This document shows positions 16,164-25,615 of a DNA stretch of 34,580 nucleotides, piece after piece. Numbering within the stretch: position 1 is the stretch's first letter; every line of letters begins with the position of its first letter. A program made the translations under genes and the position numbers. Origin of the DNA: Aporhodopirellula sallentina SM41 (lineage in GTDB: Bacteria > Planctomycetota > Planctomycetia > Pirellulales > Pirellulaceae); the NCBI RefSeq assembly GCF_000346505.1, contig NZ_ANOH01000059.1, positions 1-34,580 on the forward strand, given 5' to 3'. The notes under the pieces were generated by a model. That model searched no databases and was not told the origin of the DNA. It worked only from the letters and a program-made list of their open reading frames with translations.

Positions 16164-17108
16164 ATGTGGACGCCACAAAAAGCACGTGACTTCATCGACC
16201 CCAGTGTCCTGGCGTCGCTCGCGGGGATGCCACTGATGGCCAGGCGGCCGATGCGTGGAACGGTTTCGGGACGACACACTAGCCCGACGCGTGGGTCGAG
16301 CGTCGAGTTCGCTCAGTACCGCAAATACGTACCCGGCGACGATCTGCGACGACTCGATTGGCGCGCCCACGGACGCAGCGACCGGTACTACGTCAAAGAG
16401 TTTGAAGCCGACACGAACCTGCGTTGCTGTCTCGTTGTCGACACGAGCGGTTCGATGGAATTTGGAACCGTTCCCGAGAAGCCGTCGGACGTATTGACAA
16501 AGAAAAACGTCACCAAACTGCAGTACGCCCGTCGCATCGCCGCAGCGATCGGATACATAGCGGTCGGTCAAGGCGACGCGGTAGGTTTGTCATGCGTGGC
16601 CGATGGGATCGTCAAACACCTGCCGGCTCTTCGCAATCCCTCACACCTGCGATCGATCTTTGACACCTTGGAACAAATCAAAGGTGAGGGGCAAACCCAG
16701 TTGGTCGATGTGCTGCACGAACTCGCCGAGACGACTCGGCAGGGCGCGATGATCATCGTGATGTCCGACTTCTTTGTCGATCCAGATCAGCTCCGCAGTT
16801 GTTTCGAACACATCCGTTTCCGCAAACACGACCTGTCGCTGTTTCACCTGCTCGATCCTCAAGAGCTGGATTTTTCGTTCGCGCGTCCGACCCGCTTTTT
16901 AGACATGGAGGGTGGCACGGCGATCTTTGCCGAGCCGAACGAGATTGCGGATCGCTATCAATCCGCCCTTCGTGAATACCTCGATCGATTCAGTGAAATC
17001 GTCACGCAAACAGGAGTCGACTACCACCGCGTCCGCATGGACGAATCCTATCAGGACGTTCTTACACGGTTCCTGACTAGACGTGCCACGGCGAGAGGTG
17101 TGCGATGA
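16164..17108 (+). CDS. DUF58 / vWA-like protein of the MoxR system
   Basis: 314 residues. The conserved DUF58 block EFAQYRKYVPGDDLRRLDWRAHGRSD precedes a von Willebrand A fold whose metal site starts D93-T-S-G-S97 (VDTSGSMEFG). The central strand is GAMIIVMSDFFVD, and the C-terminal LFHLLDPQELDF segment is typical of planctomycete DUF58 proteins. It has no membrane segment and should work in the cytoplasm as the adaptor between MoxR and its membrane partners. The start lies one base after the MoxR stop, and the stop overlaps the next ATG (ATGA). Function is known only as the MoxR partner family; the client is unknown. Confidence 0.93.
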   Translation: MWTPQKARDFIDPSVLASLAGMPLMARRPMRGTVSGRHTSPTRGSSVEFAQYRKYVPGDDLRRLDWRAHGRSDRYYVKEFEADTNLRCCLVVDTSGSMEFGTVPEKPSDVLTKKNVTKLQYARRIAAAIGYIAVGQGDAVGLSCVADGIVKHLPALRNPSHLRSIFDTLEQIKGEGQTQLVDVLHELAETTRQGAMIIVMSDFFVDPDQLRSCFEHIRFRKHDLSLFHLLDPQELDFSFARPTRFLDMEGGTAIFAEPNEIADRYQSALREYLDRFSEIVTQTGVDYHRVRMDESYQDVLTRFLTRRATARGVR

Positions 17109-19249
17109 GTTTTCTGCAACCATGGATGTTGGTAGCTCTGCCGCTGGCATTGATTCCGATTGTCATTCATCTGATCAACCAACGTCGCTATCAGTCGACC
17201 CAGTGGGCGGCAATGATGTTTCTGTTGACGGCCAATCGAATGAATCGTGGTTACGCGAAGATTCGACAATGGTTGATCTTGGCTTTGCGAACACTCGTGA
17301 TCGCGATGTTGATTTTCGCGATCGGACGACCGATCGCCAGCGGCATGTTGGGCGGGTCGATCGCGAGTGCGGTGTCGGGAGGCGATTCGGCAAACACGAT
17401 CGTCTTACTAGACCGTTCGCCATCGATGCAGGCGAGTACCGACGGGACTTCGCAGAGCAAATTAGAAACGGGCATCGGGCAGATTGTGGACGCGTTGGAA
17501 ACGATCGGAACGGAGCGTTTGATCCTGATCGAAAGCAATTCAAACTCGCCTCGTGAACTAGCATCGCCAAAAGATCTGTTGGATCTACCGGAAGCCGGTC
17601 CATCCGATGCGTCGGCGGATGTCCCCGCCCTGTTGATGGCGGCACTCGATCACATCAACGCGAATCAACTGGGGCAGGTGGATGTGTGGGTTTGTTCGGA
17701 TCTGCGAATTCATGATTGGCGATCCGACGACGGTCGATGGGCCACGCTGCGAGACGCGTTTGTCGATTTCGGAAGGCGGATTCGGTTTCGCTTGCTAGCG
17801 TTCGCATCGTCCGAGTCAGCCCCCGGGTCGTCGCAACTGAACCGATCGGTGCGAATCAGCGAGTCAGCGTTGACCAATGACGACGAGGGCACAGCAGTCG
17901 TTTTGTCCGTCGTTGTTCGAGATGAGAGTCACGCGTCCGACACTGTTACAGGAGATCCAAACAGCAAACCGAACACCGTGCCGCTAACCCTCGAAATTGG
18001 TGACGCGACATCGGTTGTCGAAGTCGAAATGAGCGGCGGGATCGGCAAACTGAATTCCTACCGCGTGTCTCTTCCGGATCACACCGAAAAGGGACACGGA
18101 CACGTTTCGATACCGGCGGATTTGAATCCAGCTGACAACGATTTCTATTTCACGTTCGACACGCCCGCCGTCCGCCGAACGGTGATTGTCACGGACGACG
18201 CACAAGTGGGACGGGTGCTGAAACTCGCTGCAGAGATCCCTTCGGACGAACACATCCAGTGCGAAGCGGAGGTGATCGGCCCGCGAGATGTCGATGGGAT
18301 TTCTTGGGAGGACATCTCGCTGCTGATATGGCACGCGCCGCTTCCAAAGCAAACACTTCCAGCACAAACGCATCCGGGGCCAACGCAGACCGTGGAAAAG
18401 ACCGGTGCCGCGGAGATAATCAATGTGTTTGTGCAACGTGGCGGCCGTGTCATCTTTCTTCCGCCGGGCTCGACAACTGACCGCGACTTTGACAACGAGA
18501 TCTTTGGAACGCGTTGGAAACGTTGGCGTGAATTGGAAGATGAAAACCAAATTCGATCATGGCGAGACGACACCGATCTGCTGGCCGACACGTTGGCGGG
18601 GGCTTCCTTGCCGGTTGGTCAACTGAGAGTGGATCGGGTCGTCGGAGTCGAGGGCGATGTCACGTCGCTCGCGACGCTCGACGAAGGAGAGACACTGCTC
18701 TCGCGAGCCACCACACCTCGAGGCGGCGTGTACTTTTGTGGCACGACGCCACTTGAGTCAGACTCGTCACTCGCGGCCGATGGCGTGGTGCTATACGTGA
18801 TGATCCAGCGGGCACTCGCCTCAGGAGCCAAAGCACTCAACAACACGACTAATATCGACGCGGGGACGGTGAAACCCGAAACCGCGTCACGCTGGAAACG
18901 GTTGGCGGTCAAGCGGTCGGCACTGTCGAGCGAAAACGCGTTCGTCGCGGGGGTCTTTTCACAAAACGGGGACTCCGATCTCACCGATGAAAGATTAATC
19001 GCGGTCAATCGTGAGGCGGACGAAGACATTGCCGCGACACTCGGCGATGAACAAGTCAACGCGTTGTTCCAAGGTTTGCCGTTTGTACGTGTCGACCGTC
19101 AGGCCGGCGGCGGCTCGTCTCTTGTCGAAGAAGTTTGGCGTGCGTTCTTGATCACGATGTTGGTTGCGATGATCGGCGAAGCGTTACTCTGTTTGCCGAA
19201 ACAACGAGTCGAAGGGCTTTCGCGAATACCAGGAGGTGTGTCGGCATGA
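17105..19249 (+). CDS. BatA-like membrane protein with vWA domain
   Basis: 714 residues. The N-terminus is the BatA / aerotolerance-regulator domain: helix 1 PWMLVALPLALIPIVIHLIN, the QRRYQSTQWAAMMFL motif, and helix 2 QWLILALRTLVIAMLIFAIGRP. A vWA domain follows with metal site D103-R-S-P-S107. Later parts hold a Rossmann-like segment (VIVTDDAQVGRVLKLAAEIP, then VFVQRGGRVIFLPPGS) resembling the amidotransferase-like domain of this family, and a C-terminal helix AFLITMLVAMIGEALLCLP. Most of the chain between helices 2 and the C-terminal one would share one side of the membrane. It overlaps both neighbours by ATGA, so the whole set is translationally coupled. In related Bat operons these proteins are linked to envelope stress or redox maturation; here that is inference. 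Confidence 0.88.
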   Translation: MSFLQPWMLVALPLALIPIVIHLINQRRYQSTQWAAMMFLLTANRMNRGYAKIRQWLILALRTLVIAMLIFAIGRPIASGMLGGSIASAVSGGDSANTIVLLDRSPSMQASTDGTSQSKLETGIGQIVDALETIGTERLILIESNSNSPRELASPKDLLDLPEAGPSDASADVPALLMAALDHINANQLGQVDVWVCSDLRIHDWRSDDGRWATLRDAFVDFGRRIRFRLLAFASSESAPGSSQLNRSVRISESALTNDDEGTAVVLSVVVRDESHASDTVTGDPNSKPNTVPLTLEIGDATSVVEVEMSGGIGKLNSYRVSLPDHTEKGHGHVSIPADLNPADNDFYFTFDTPAVRRTVIVTDDAQVGRVLKLAAEIPSDEHIQCEAEVIGPRDVDGISWEDISLLIWHAPLPKQTLPAQTHPGPTQTVEKTGAAEIINVFVQRGGRVIFLPPGSTTDRDFDNEIFGTRWKRWRELEDENQIRSWRDDTDLLADTLAGASLPVGQLRVDRVVGVEGDVTSLATLDEGETLLSRATTPRGGVYFCGTTPLESDSSLAADGVVLYVMIQRALASGAKALNNTTNIDAGTVKPETASRWKRLAVKRSALSSENAFVAGVFSQNGDSDLTDERLIAVNREADEDIAATLGDEQVNALFQGLPFVRVDRQAGGGSSLVEEVWRAFLITMLVAMIGEALLCLPKQRVEGLSRIPGGVSA

Positions 19250-21513
19250 TTGAAACCAACACGCTCACGTTCGCATGGACTCCCTGGACAATCGCGATCG
19301 CGTTGGCCGCGGTGATCACAACCGCGATTGTCGGATTGATTGCCTGTCGCCGAACCAAATGGCGTCGGTCGACGGTGGCGTTGGAGGGACTTCGGTTTGC
19401 GATGGTGTCGCTAGCGGCGATGCTGTTGGGCGGGCCGGAATGGGTGGAAGAGTATCGTCCGGACGAGAAACCCGTTGTGGCGGTTCTATGGGACGACTCG
19501 GCGAGCATGGAAACCCGTGACGTCGCCTCCGCCGCGAACACTCGCAGCGAAGCGGTCATGCCACTCACCCGGCCGGAGGCGTGGTCGTCTCTCAATGACC
19601 GGGCTGACGTTGTGATCGAATCATTCGCCGAGACCAAACGCAAAGACCAAACGAACATCACCGTTCAGCCGATCTCCAACACCAACGTGGGCAGATCCCC
19701 CGCGGCGCCGGCCGCAAAGGAAACCAACGAAACCGGCACGGATTTGGCGAGTCCGCTGGTGGATGCGTCGACGAAACACGAAAACCTTCTCGGGGTGGTG
19801 TTGGCATCGGACGGCGATTGGAACCAGGGCGGCGCCCCGTCACAGGCTGCTGCAAGGCTGCGGTCTCTCGGCGTCCCCGTTTTTGTGTTCCCGGTCGGCA
19901 GTGATACGAAGCTTCCTGACGTGGAGCTGCTGAGTTTTGACGTGCCGACGTTCGCGGTGGTCGACAAACAGGTGCGGATTGGATTCTCGATCGAAAGCTC
20001 ACTGCCTCGTGATTACCTCGCCACGGTGACGATGCGAGAAGAAAGCGGTGAGGAAACATCCAAGGAAGTTCGCGTCGCCGCGATGGGGCGGACCAACGAT
20101 TCCATCCGGTTCGAACCGACCGTTCTCGGCGATACGTCGCTTTCACTGACCGTGTCAACTCATCCGAGTGAGGTTCGCGACGACAACAATGAATTGGCGG
20201 CACCGATATCGATCCGCGAAGAGAAACTCCGCGTGTTGGTGATCGAGTCACTCCCACGATGGGAATACCGATATCTTCGCAACGCATTATCGCGGGACCC
20301 TGGCGTGGAGGTGTCGTGTTTGCTGTTTCATCCCGGACTCGATAAACGCGGTGGCGGAAACGCCGACTACATCACCGAGTTCCCGGCGACGAAAGAAGAG
20401 CTTGCTCGATACGACGTTGTCTTCCTCGGCGATGTCGGGATCGACGACGAACAACTGACGCCGCAACAGTGCGAATGGTTGCGTGGTTTGGTCCGCGAAC
20501 AAGCCAGCGGGCTGGTGTTCATGCCGGGATGGCAGGGGCGACAATCCAGTTTGTTAGACACGGAACTCGGTGACCTCGTGCCTGTCGAGTTTGACGCGGC
20601 CCAACCGCGAGGATGGGGATCGCGAACGCCACAGCATTTTGAGTTGACCGAACTCGGCCGCCGCAGTCTGCTGACCAAGTTGTCTGACACCGCCGACGAG
20701 AATATTGAGGTGTGGGAGAACCTTCCGGGGTTTCAATGGTATGCCCCGGTGCTGCGCGCCAAACCGGGCACCGAAACGTTGTGTGTGCATCAAGAGATGA
20801 GCAACCGCTACGGGCGTTTGCCGTTGCTAGTGACGCGAACCTTCGGTGCCGGCAAAGTTCTGTTCATGGGAACCGACGGAGCCTGGCGTTGGCGGAAGGG
20901 CGTCGAAGACCTGTACCATTATCGGTTCTGGGGTCAGGTCGTGCGATGGATGGCGTATCGCCGGAACATGGCTAGCGGTGAAACGATGCGACTGTACTAT
21001 TCCCCCGAACGTCCGCAGGTGCGTCAGACGATGACCATCAACGCGAACGTAATGGAACCGAGCGGCGAACCGCTGAGCAAAGGTGACGTGACGTTGAGAT
21101 TGGTGTCGCCGAGCAACCATGTCGAAACGATTCGAATGGAGTCGGGTGGCGAACAATGGGGAGCGTTCTCCGGTCGAGTCACGCCGCGTGAACCGGGAAC
21201 TCATCAACTGACCCTTTTCTGCAAACAGACCGGTGACACATTGGATGCGACCGTGTTCGTTCAGGGGGCGAGTCTCGAACAAATCGGCAAACCGGCCCGT
21301 CCGGAAGTTCTCGAAGAAATCGCCCGGGTCACGCGTGGGCAGGTTCTGACCATCGATCGCATGGATGACGTCATGCACTGGTTGTCGGCATTGCCGGATC
21401 CGCCGCCGTCGGTACGACGCTTGGCTTTGTGGAGCCATCCGTTGGTTGTCGGTGCGTTTATCGCATTTTTAGCTGTCTTTTGGATCGCACGAAAAGGAGT
21501 TGGGTTGATATGA
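19246..21513 (+). CDS. Second vWA / glutamine-amidotransferase-like membrane protein
   Basis: 755 residues. Two N-terminal membrane helices (WTIAIALAAVITTAIVGLIAC and a second around LRFAMVSLAAMLLGG) are followed by a vWA domain with metal site D83-D-S-A-S87, a later TGTDLASPL and VVLASDGDWNQGG. Next come an immunoglobulin-like stretch, then a class I amidotransferase-like Rossmann domain (from about 325: KLRVLVIESLPRWEYRYLR; FLGDVGIDDEQLTP; GLVFMPGWQGRQSS) without an evident catalytic Cys, and FGAGKVLFMGTDGAWRWRKG. One C-terminal helix (VVGAFIAFLAVFWIA) closes it. The start was chosen from the ATGA overlap at 19246. The domain mix matches large vWA proteins common in planctomycete MoxR clusters; activity is not known. 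Confidence 0.87.
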   Translation: MIETNTLTFAWTPWTIAIALAAVITTAIVGLIACRRTKWRRSTVALEGLRFAMVSLAAMLLGGPEWVEEYRPDEKPVVAVLWDDSASMETRDVASAANTRSEAVMPLTRPEAWSSLNDRADVVIESFAETKRKDQTNITVQPISNTNVGRSPAAPAAKETNETGTDLASPLVDASTKHENLLGVVLASDGDWNQGGAPSQAAARLRSLGVPVFVFPVGSDTKLPDVELLSFDVPTFAVVDKQVRIGFSIESSLPRDYLATVTMREESGEETSKEVRVAAMGRTNDSIRFEPTVLGDTSLSLTVSTHPSEVRDDNNELAAPISIREEKLRVLVIESLPRWEYRYLRNALSRDPGVEVSCLLFHPGLDKRGGGNADYITEFPATKEELARYDVVFLGDVGIDDEQLTPQQCEWLRGLVREQASGLVFMPGWQGRQSSLLDTELGDLVPVEFDAAQPRGWGSRTPQHFELTELGRRSLLTKLSDTADENIEVWENLPGFQWYAPVLRAKPGTETLCVHQEMSNRYGRLPLLVTRTFGAGKVLFMGTDGAWRWRKGVEDLYHYRFWGQVVRWMAYRRNMASGETMRLYYSPERPQVRQTMTINANVMEPSGEPLSKGDVTLRLVSPSNHVETIRMESGGEQWGAFSGRVTPREPGTHQLTLFCKQTGDTLDATVFVQGASLEQIGKPARPEVLEEIARVTRGQVLTIDRMDDVMHWLSALPDPPPSVRRLALWSHPLVVGAFIAFLAVFWIARKGVGLI

Positions 21514-24500
21514 ACACCATCCACGAGTCCTCTCCGCTGAGTGTTCCCGAAGGATTGCAGCAACAGCTGCTTTCCTACCGTCGGCGCGTGTGGCGGATCA
21601 AAATGGTCGAGGCGATTGCGTTTACCGCGATTGTGGTCGGCCTGGCTTTCTTAGTGGTCTACGGTTGGGATCGCTTGGCCGACACGCCGCGACTGTTTCG
21701 TGGATTGCTGTTGATGGTTGCGTTGGCAACTGCGGCAATCATTCCATGGAGTTTGTATCGTTGGGTTTGGCGATATCAAAACCTCGAACCGCTCGCCCGG
21801 TTGCTCAGCAAACAATTGCCGGCAGTGGGTGATCGATTACTCGGCGTGCTCGAACTGACCCGTAGCGACAGCGAACAAGCACGGTCACCGGAGTTGTGCC
21901 AAGCGGCCATGCGACAGGTCGCCGAAGACGCCGCCGACCGGGATTTGAACCAATACACGCCGACTTCCTACCACCGATCCTGTGGTGCGATTGCCGGGTT
22001 GGTCGGCGCCGCGGTCCTGGTTCTCGCCGCACTCTATCCATCGGCGACTCGCAACGCGTGGACCAGGTTGTTGACACCGTGGACGAACACTCCGCGTTAC
22101 ACCTTCACCCGGATCAAGCCATTGCCGGAAGAGATTGTTTTGCCGCATGGTGAAGCGTCCGTGTTGCCGGTTGCGTTAGCAGACGCGTCACGTTGGCAAC
22201 CGCCCACTGCGACGCTTCAGATCGGTGACCAATCGCCCACCACGGCAAAGCTGATCGAGGGTCGATATCATTTCACCGTGCCGCCGCAGATCAGCGATCA
22301 AAACACGGTGCTTCGCGTCGGCGACGTCACCCAAAACCTTTCAATCAAACCGACATTGCGTCCGGAGTTGTCGTCTCTCGTCGCGGATGTTCGCCTGCCC
22401 GATTACCTCGGCCATGAGGAAATGCGTCGAGTCGATTCCCGCGGTGGCAGTGTGACGATGGTTCGAGGCAGCAAAGCCGTTTTCACCGCCACGGTCAATC
22501 GCGATCTAACGGAAGGCCGCGTGAACTCTGAATCAGGACAGGTCATTGGCGCCACGCTTGCGAGCAGAACGGTGCCGGTGGATGAGGTTTCGTCGTTGCA
22601 GTTCGAATGGAAGGATCAGTTCGGATTAACACCTCGCGAACCGTTCGCACTGAACATCAACGCGGTCGATGACGAAGCCCCCACGTTGATCTGTGACGGG
22701 TTACCGCGCCAAGCCGTGGTGCTCGATAGCGAGACGTTGAAATTCACCGCTCGTGCCAGCGACGATTTTGGAATTCGCGAGATCGGGCTGATGTGGCGTG
22801 GCCTCGACATGGGATACGTCGAAGAACCCGCCAAGGGAGAACGTCCACTCGCGGCCGGCGATCATACCGCCACCGATGTGGATGCCATTGGGACGTTCTG
22901 CGCAACTCATCTCGGAATTGAACCTCAACCGATTGAGCTGTTCGTGTGGGCAGAGGATTACCTGCCGGGTCGAAATCGCATCTATTCGCCACCCCATGTG
23001 CTCTACGTGTTAACGCCCGACCAGCACGCGATCTGGATGACCGAGCAGTTGAGCAAATGGCATCGCCAGGCTCTCGACGTTCGTGACCGAGAACGTCAAC
23101 TCTACGAACGCAATAAAGAGCTGCGTGATCTGCCCGCAACCGAACTCGACGATGCAGAAAACCGACGGGCGATCGAACGTCAGGCATCCGCAGAACAATC
23201 CAACGGTCGCCGACTCGACCGGCTCGGAAAAATTGGCGATGACCTGGTCAAAGCGGCATCGCGGAATCCGGAAATCGGCGTCGGGCATCTCGAGCGATGG
23301 GCGGAAATGTTGCAGGTCTTACGGGACCTCTCGGAAAACCGAATGCCATCGGTCGCCGACCTGCTCGACAACGCGGCCGAGCAACCTAACCGTCTGGCAC
23401 GAACCGAAAACAATCCTGACGCGGGAGCGAAAGGCGGCCCCAAAGCGGGCCAGTCGCGTGCCAGCGGAAGCGGTGCAGGACGCGAACCGTACCAAGGCAA
23501 AAAACCAAAACTGCGAAGTGCCCCAACGCTGGCTGACATGGAGTCATCCGCCAATTCTCCCGACGAGGAACCCGCCACACCTGGATCACCCAAGAAGCCC
23601 AGCAGCCCGGCATTGCGTCTTCCCGTGACGACCGTGATCGGCAAAGCTCAACCCGGTCAGAAGAATGAACCGCCCGCCAATCAAGAAGACAGCATGCAAC
23701 AAGCCGTCGAGGAACAGGAAGACTTACTCGCCGAGTTTGACCGCCTCGCCGATGAGCTCAACGCGGTGCTCGCAAACCTCGAAGGCAGCACGTTGGCGAA
23801 ACGTTTGAAGGCAGCGTCGCGACAACAGAACGTGGTTGCCGGACGCCTTACCGATCAGCTGCAACCCGCGTTTGGGATCACCAAAAACGAGGTTGATGAT
23901 GATGTCCGTGAAGAACTCGACAAGCTCAAGAAAACGGAAGAGACCAGTGTGACAACGGTCTCGTACATCATGGACGATCTGGCCGCTTACTTCGAACGAC
24001 GCCGGTTCATGAATTTCAAAGCCACGCTCGATGAGATGAAGGACTCCGATGTGATCGGCGGGCTGCGACAACTCTCCGGGAAGATCGATGAGGAACAAGG
24101 CCTCTCGATCGCCGAAGCGGAATACTGGTCCGACGCACTAGATCGGTGGGCGGAAAACCTAGTCGATCCCGCCTGCAGCGGATCATGCCCCGGGGGCAGA
24201 TCGCCCGAGAGCCTGCCGCCGTCGATCGTATTGGAAGTGCTGCAAATTCTCGAAGCGGAAATCGATCTTCGGGAAGAAACTCGCGTCGCCGAACAAGCGA
24301 AAGACGCGTTGGAAACTGGGGAACATGAACGCAACGCAAGCGGTCTGTCCAAAATACAATCCGAAATCAACGAACGCGTTGCAAAGGTCATCGATCGAAT
24401 CCGAGAACTCCCCGACGCAACCAAGCACTTCAACAAAGAGCTTCGTATGCTTTCGCAGGTCGATCAGGTGATGGATGAGGCGGCTGGAATCTTAGGTAGG

Positions 24501-24791
24501 GCAGATACCGGCCCCAACGCGATCGCAGCCGAGACGGAGGCGATTGAATTGATCTTGCGATCCAAACGCATCAATCCCAACGGAGGCGGAGGTGGTGGCT
24601 CAACGCCGGGCGGAGGCGGCAGTGGCAACACGGTTGACTCGGCACTCGCACTGGTCGGCAAAGGCCGCAACGTCAAGGAAGTCCGCGAAAGTCGCGATGT
24701 CGGGCAGACGACCGGAAACGCCGGCATGGTATTGCCCGAAGAGTTTCGCCGCGGATTGGACGAGTACTTCAACCGAATCGGAGGATCGTGA
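21510..24791 (+). CDS. Large membrane and coiled-coil protein, DUF4175-like
   Basis: 1093 residues, function unknown. Helices lie near 32-52 and 64-84 (LLLMVALATAAIIPWSLYRW) and a third near 157-180 (GAIAGLVGAAVLVLAALYP), with ARLLSKQLPAVGDRLLGVLEL between; this N-terminal layout recalls DUF4175 proteins. A beta-rich middle (about 200-500) is followed by long charged, glutamine-rich helices (WHRQALDVRDRERQLYERN; QAVEEQEDLLAEFDRLADEL), a low-complexity Pro/Ser/Lys/Gly segment (about 630-720), and a glycine-rich run (NGGGGGGSTPGGGGSGN) near the end. ATG 21510 overlaps the previous stop (ATGA). In this position such a protein could be the scaffold or client of the MoxR-vWA complex; that is inference. 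Confidence 0.8.
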   Translation: MNTIHESSPLSVPEGLQQQLLSYRRRVWRIKMVEAIAFTAIVVGLAFLVVYGWDRLADTPRLFRGLLLMVALATAAIIPWSLYRWVWRYQNLEPLARLLSKQLPAVGDRLLGVLELTRSDSEQARSPELCQAAMRQVAEDAADRDLNQYTPTSYHRSCGAIAGLVGAAVLVLAALYPSATRNAWTRLLTPWTNTPRYTFTRIKPLPEEIVLPHGEASVLPVALADASRWQPPTATLQIGDQSPTTAKLIEGRYHFTVPPQISDQNTVLRVGDVTQNLSIKPTLRPELSSLVADVRLPDYLGHEEMRRVDSRGGSVTMVRGSKAVFTATVNRDLTEGRVNSESGQVIGATLASRTVPVDEVSSLQFEWKDQFGLTPREPFALNINAVDDEAPTLICDGLPRQAVVLDSETLKFTARASDDFGIREIGLMWRGLDMGYVEEPAKGERPLAAGDHTATDVDAIGTFCATHLGIEPQPIELFVWAEDYLPGRNRIYSPPHVLYVLTPDQHAIWMTEQLSKWHRQALDVRDRERQLYERNKELRDLPATELDDAENRRAIERQASAEQSNGRRLDRLGKIGDDLVKAASRNPEIGVGHLERWAEMLQVLRDLSENRMPSVADLLDNAAEQPNRLARTENNPDAGAKGGPKAGQSRASGSGAGREPYQGKKPKLRSAPTLADMESSANSPDEEPATPGSPKKPSSPALRLPVTTVIGKAQPGQKNEPPANQEDSMQQAVEEQEDLLAEFDRLADELNAVLANLEGSTLAKRLKAASRQQNVVAGRLTDQLQPAFGITKNEVDDDVREELDKLKKTEETSVTTVSYIMDDLAAYFERRRFMNFKATLDEMKDSDVIGGLRQLSGKIDEEQGLSIAEAEYWSDALDRWAENLVDPACSGSCPGGRSPESLPPSIVLEVLQILEAEIDLREETRVAEQAKDALETGEHERNASGLSKIQSEINERVAKVIDRIRELPDATKHFNKELRMLSQVDQVMDEAAGILGRADTGPNAIAAETEAIELILRSKRINPNGGGGGGSTPGGGGSGNTVDSALALVGKGRNVKEVRESRDVGQTTGNAGMVLPEEFRRGLDEYFNRIGGS

Positions 24792-25615
24792 TGTTCATAC
24801 GCGAGTTCTGGAAACTCTTGATCGTGGCTTCCCTGTTCGTAATTCCGGTGCAATGCGTCCACGCTCAGCAGGATGAGGCTACCGATCAGGCAGAAGCTCA
24901 ACTAGCCGAGGTCGTAGAAGCCCAACTCGAAGAGGTAGAGGCGGTCGAGTTCTTGGGCATACCGAAACTGAAAATGAAAGGCGCGCCTCCCAAATTTGTA
25001 AAGCCACTCGTCAACGCTGAATTGTCGTTCGTTAAGCGAGTCTGTTCGCCATCATCTGATCAGATGAAAGAAATCGTCCACGCGGCAAAGGCGGCTTACA
25101 TGGAGTGCAGTGACTTGGTGGCGGATGGCCCCATGAATGCTCAAGGGCGAGCCAACAAAGGGTGGATCCTTCGAGGTCCCAACAACGAGCAACTCAAAGA
25201 AAACCCTTACCTCCGCGTTCGCCGTGATGCCCACACCTACCTCAAACCGATTCTTTCCCCTGCTCAGTATCAATCGTATATCGAGGAGGCGGCCGAGCGA
25301 GACCGTTTCGAACGAGAAACTGCGATCGGGCTCGCGATCGGGATGCTCGATGACCGAATCGGCTTGACCCAAACGCAATACGATGAGTTAACGAAAGTAC
25401 TGCTAAAAGAGTGGAAGGAAATCGACCTGCAGTGGATATTTCACTACACCAATAACAATGAATACATGCCTCCGATCCCGAAACCGTCACTCAACAAGGT
25501 ACTGACAAAGAAACAACAAAAGATGCTCGAATCGATCCAGAACATCAGAATTATGTTCGGATGGAACAATGGGTTTGGAGCCAACATCGCATTGAAAGAG
25601 GAGTGGCTGAAGTGA
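24791..25615 (+). CDS. Secreted helical protein with LTxxQ-like motifs (first of two)
   Basis: 274 residues. Signal peptide FIREFWKLLIVASLFVIPVQCVHA precedes QQDEATDQ, so it is exported. A short acidic repeat (AEAQLAEVVEAQLEEVEAVEF) begins the mature chain. The rest is predicted helical with three LTxxQ-type motifs: LSPAQYQSY (about 155), LTQTQYDEL (about 192) and LTKKQQKML (about 238). Such motifs mark periplasmic Spy/CpxP-like helical proteins, but overall similarity to those chaperones cannot be asserted by eye. ATG 24791 shares its A with the upstream TGA and has GGAG seven bases upstream; an adjacent GTG at 24788 is in frame. It overlaps the next gene by GTGA. Confidence 0.75.
   Translation: MFIREFWKLLIVASLFVIPVQCVHAQQDEATDQAEAQLAEVVEAQLEEVEAVEFLGIPKLKMKGAPPKFVKPLVNAELSFVKRVCSPSSDQMKEIVHAAKAAYMECSDLVADGPMNAQGRANKGWILRGPNNEQLKENPYLRVRRDAHTYLKPILSPAQYQSYIEEAAERDRFERETAIGLAIGMLDDRIGLTQTQYDELTKVLLKEWKEIDLQWIFHYTNNNEYMPPIPKPSLNKVLTKKQQKMLESIQNIRIMFGWNNGFGANIALKEEWLK

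Noticed and set aside
20827-21438. 203-codon open frame on the minus strand
   Set aside because: It lies wholly inside the vWA/amidotransferase-like gene; its translation is Arg/His-rich, has no domain, and is typical of antisense frames in this codon usage.
23083-23628. 181-codon plus-strand frame inside the 1093-residue gene
   Set aside because: Frame-shifted shadow of a long coding sequence with overlapping starts and continuous coding signal in the other frame.
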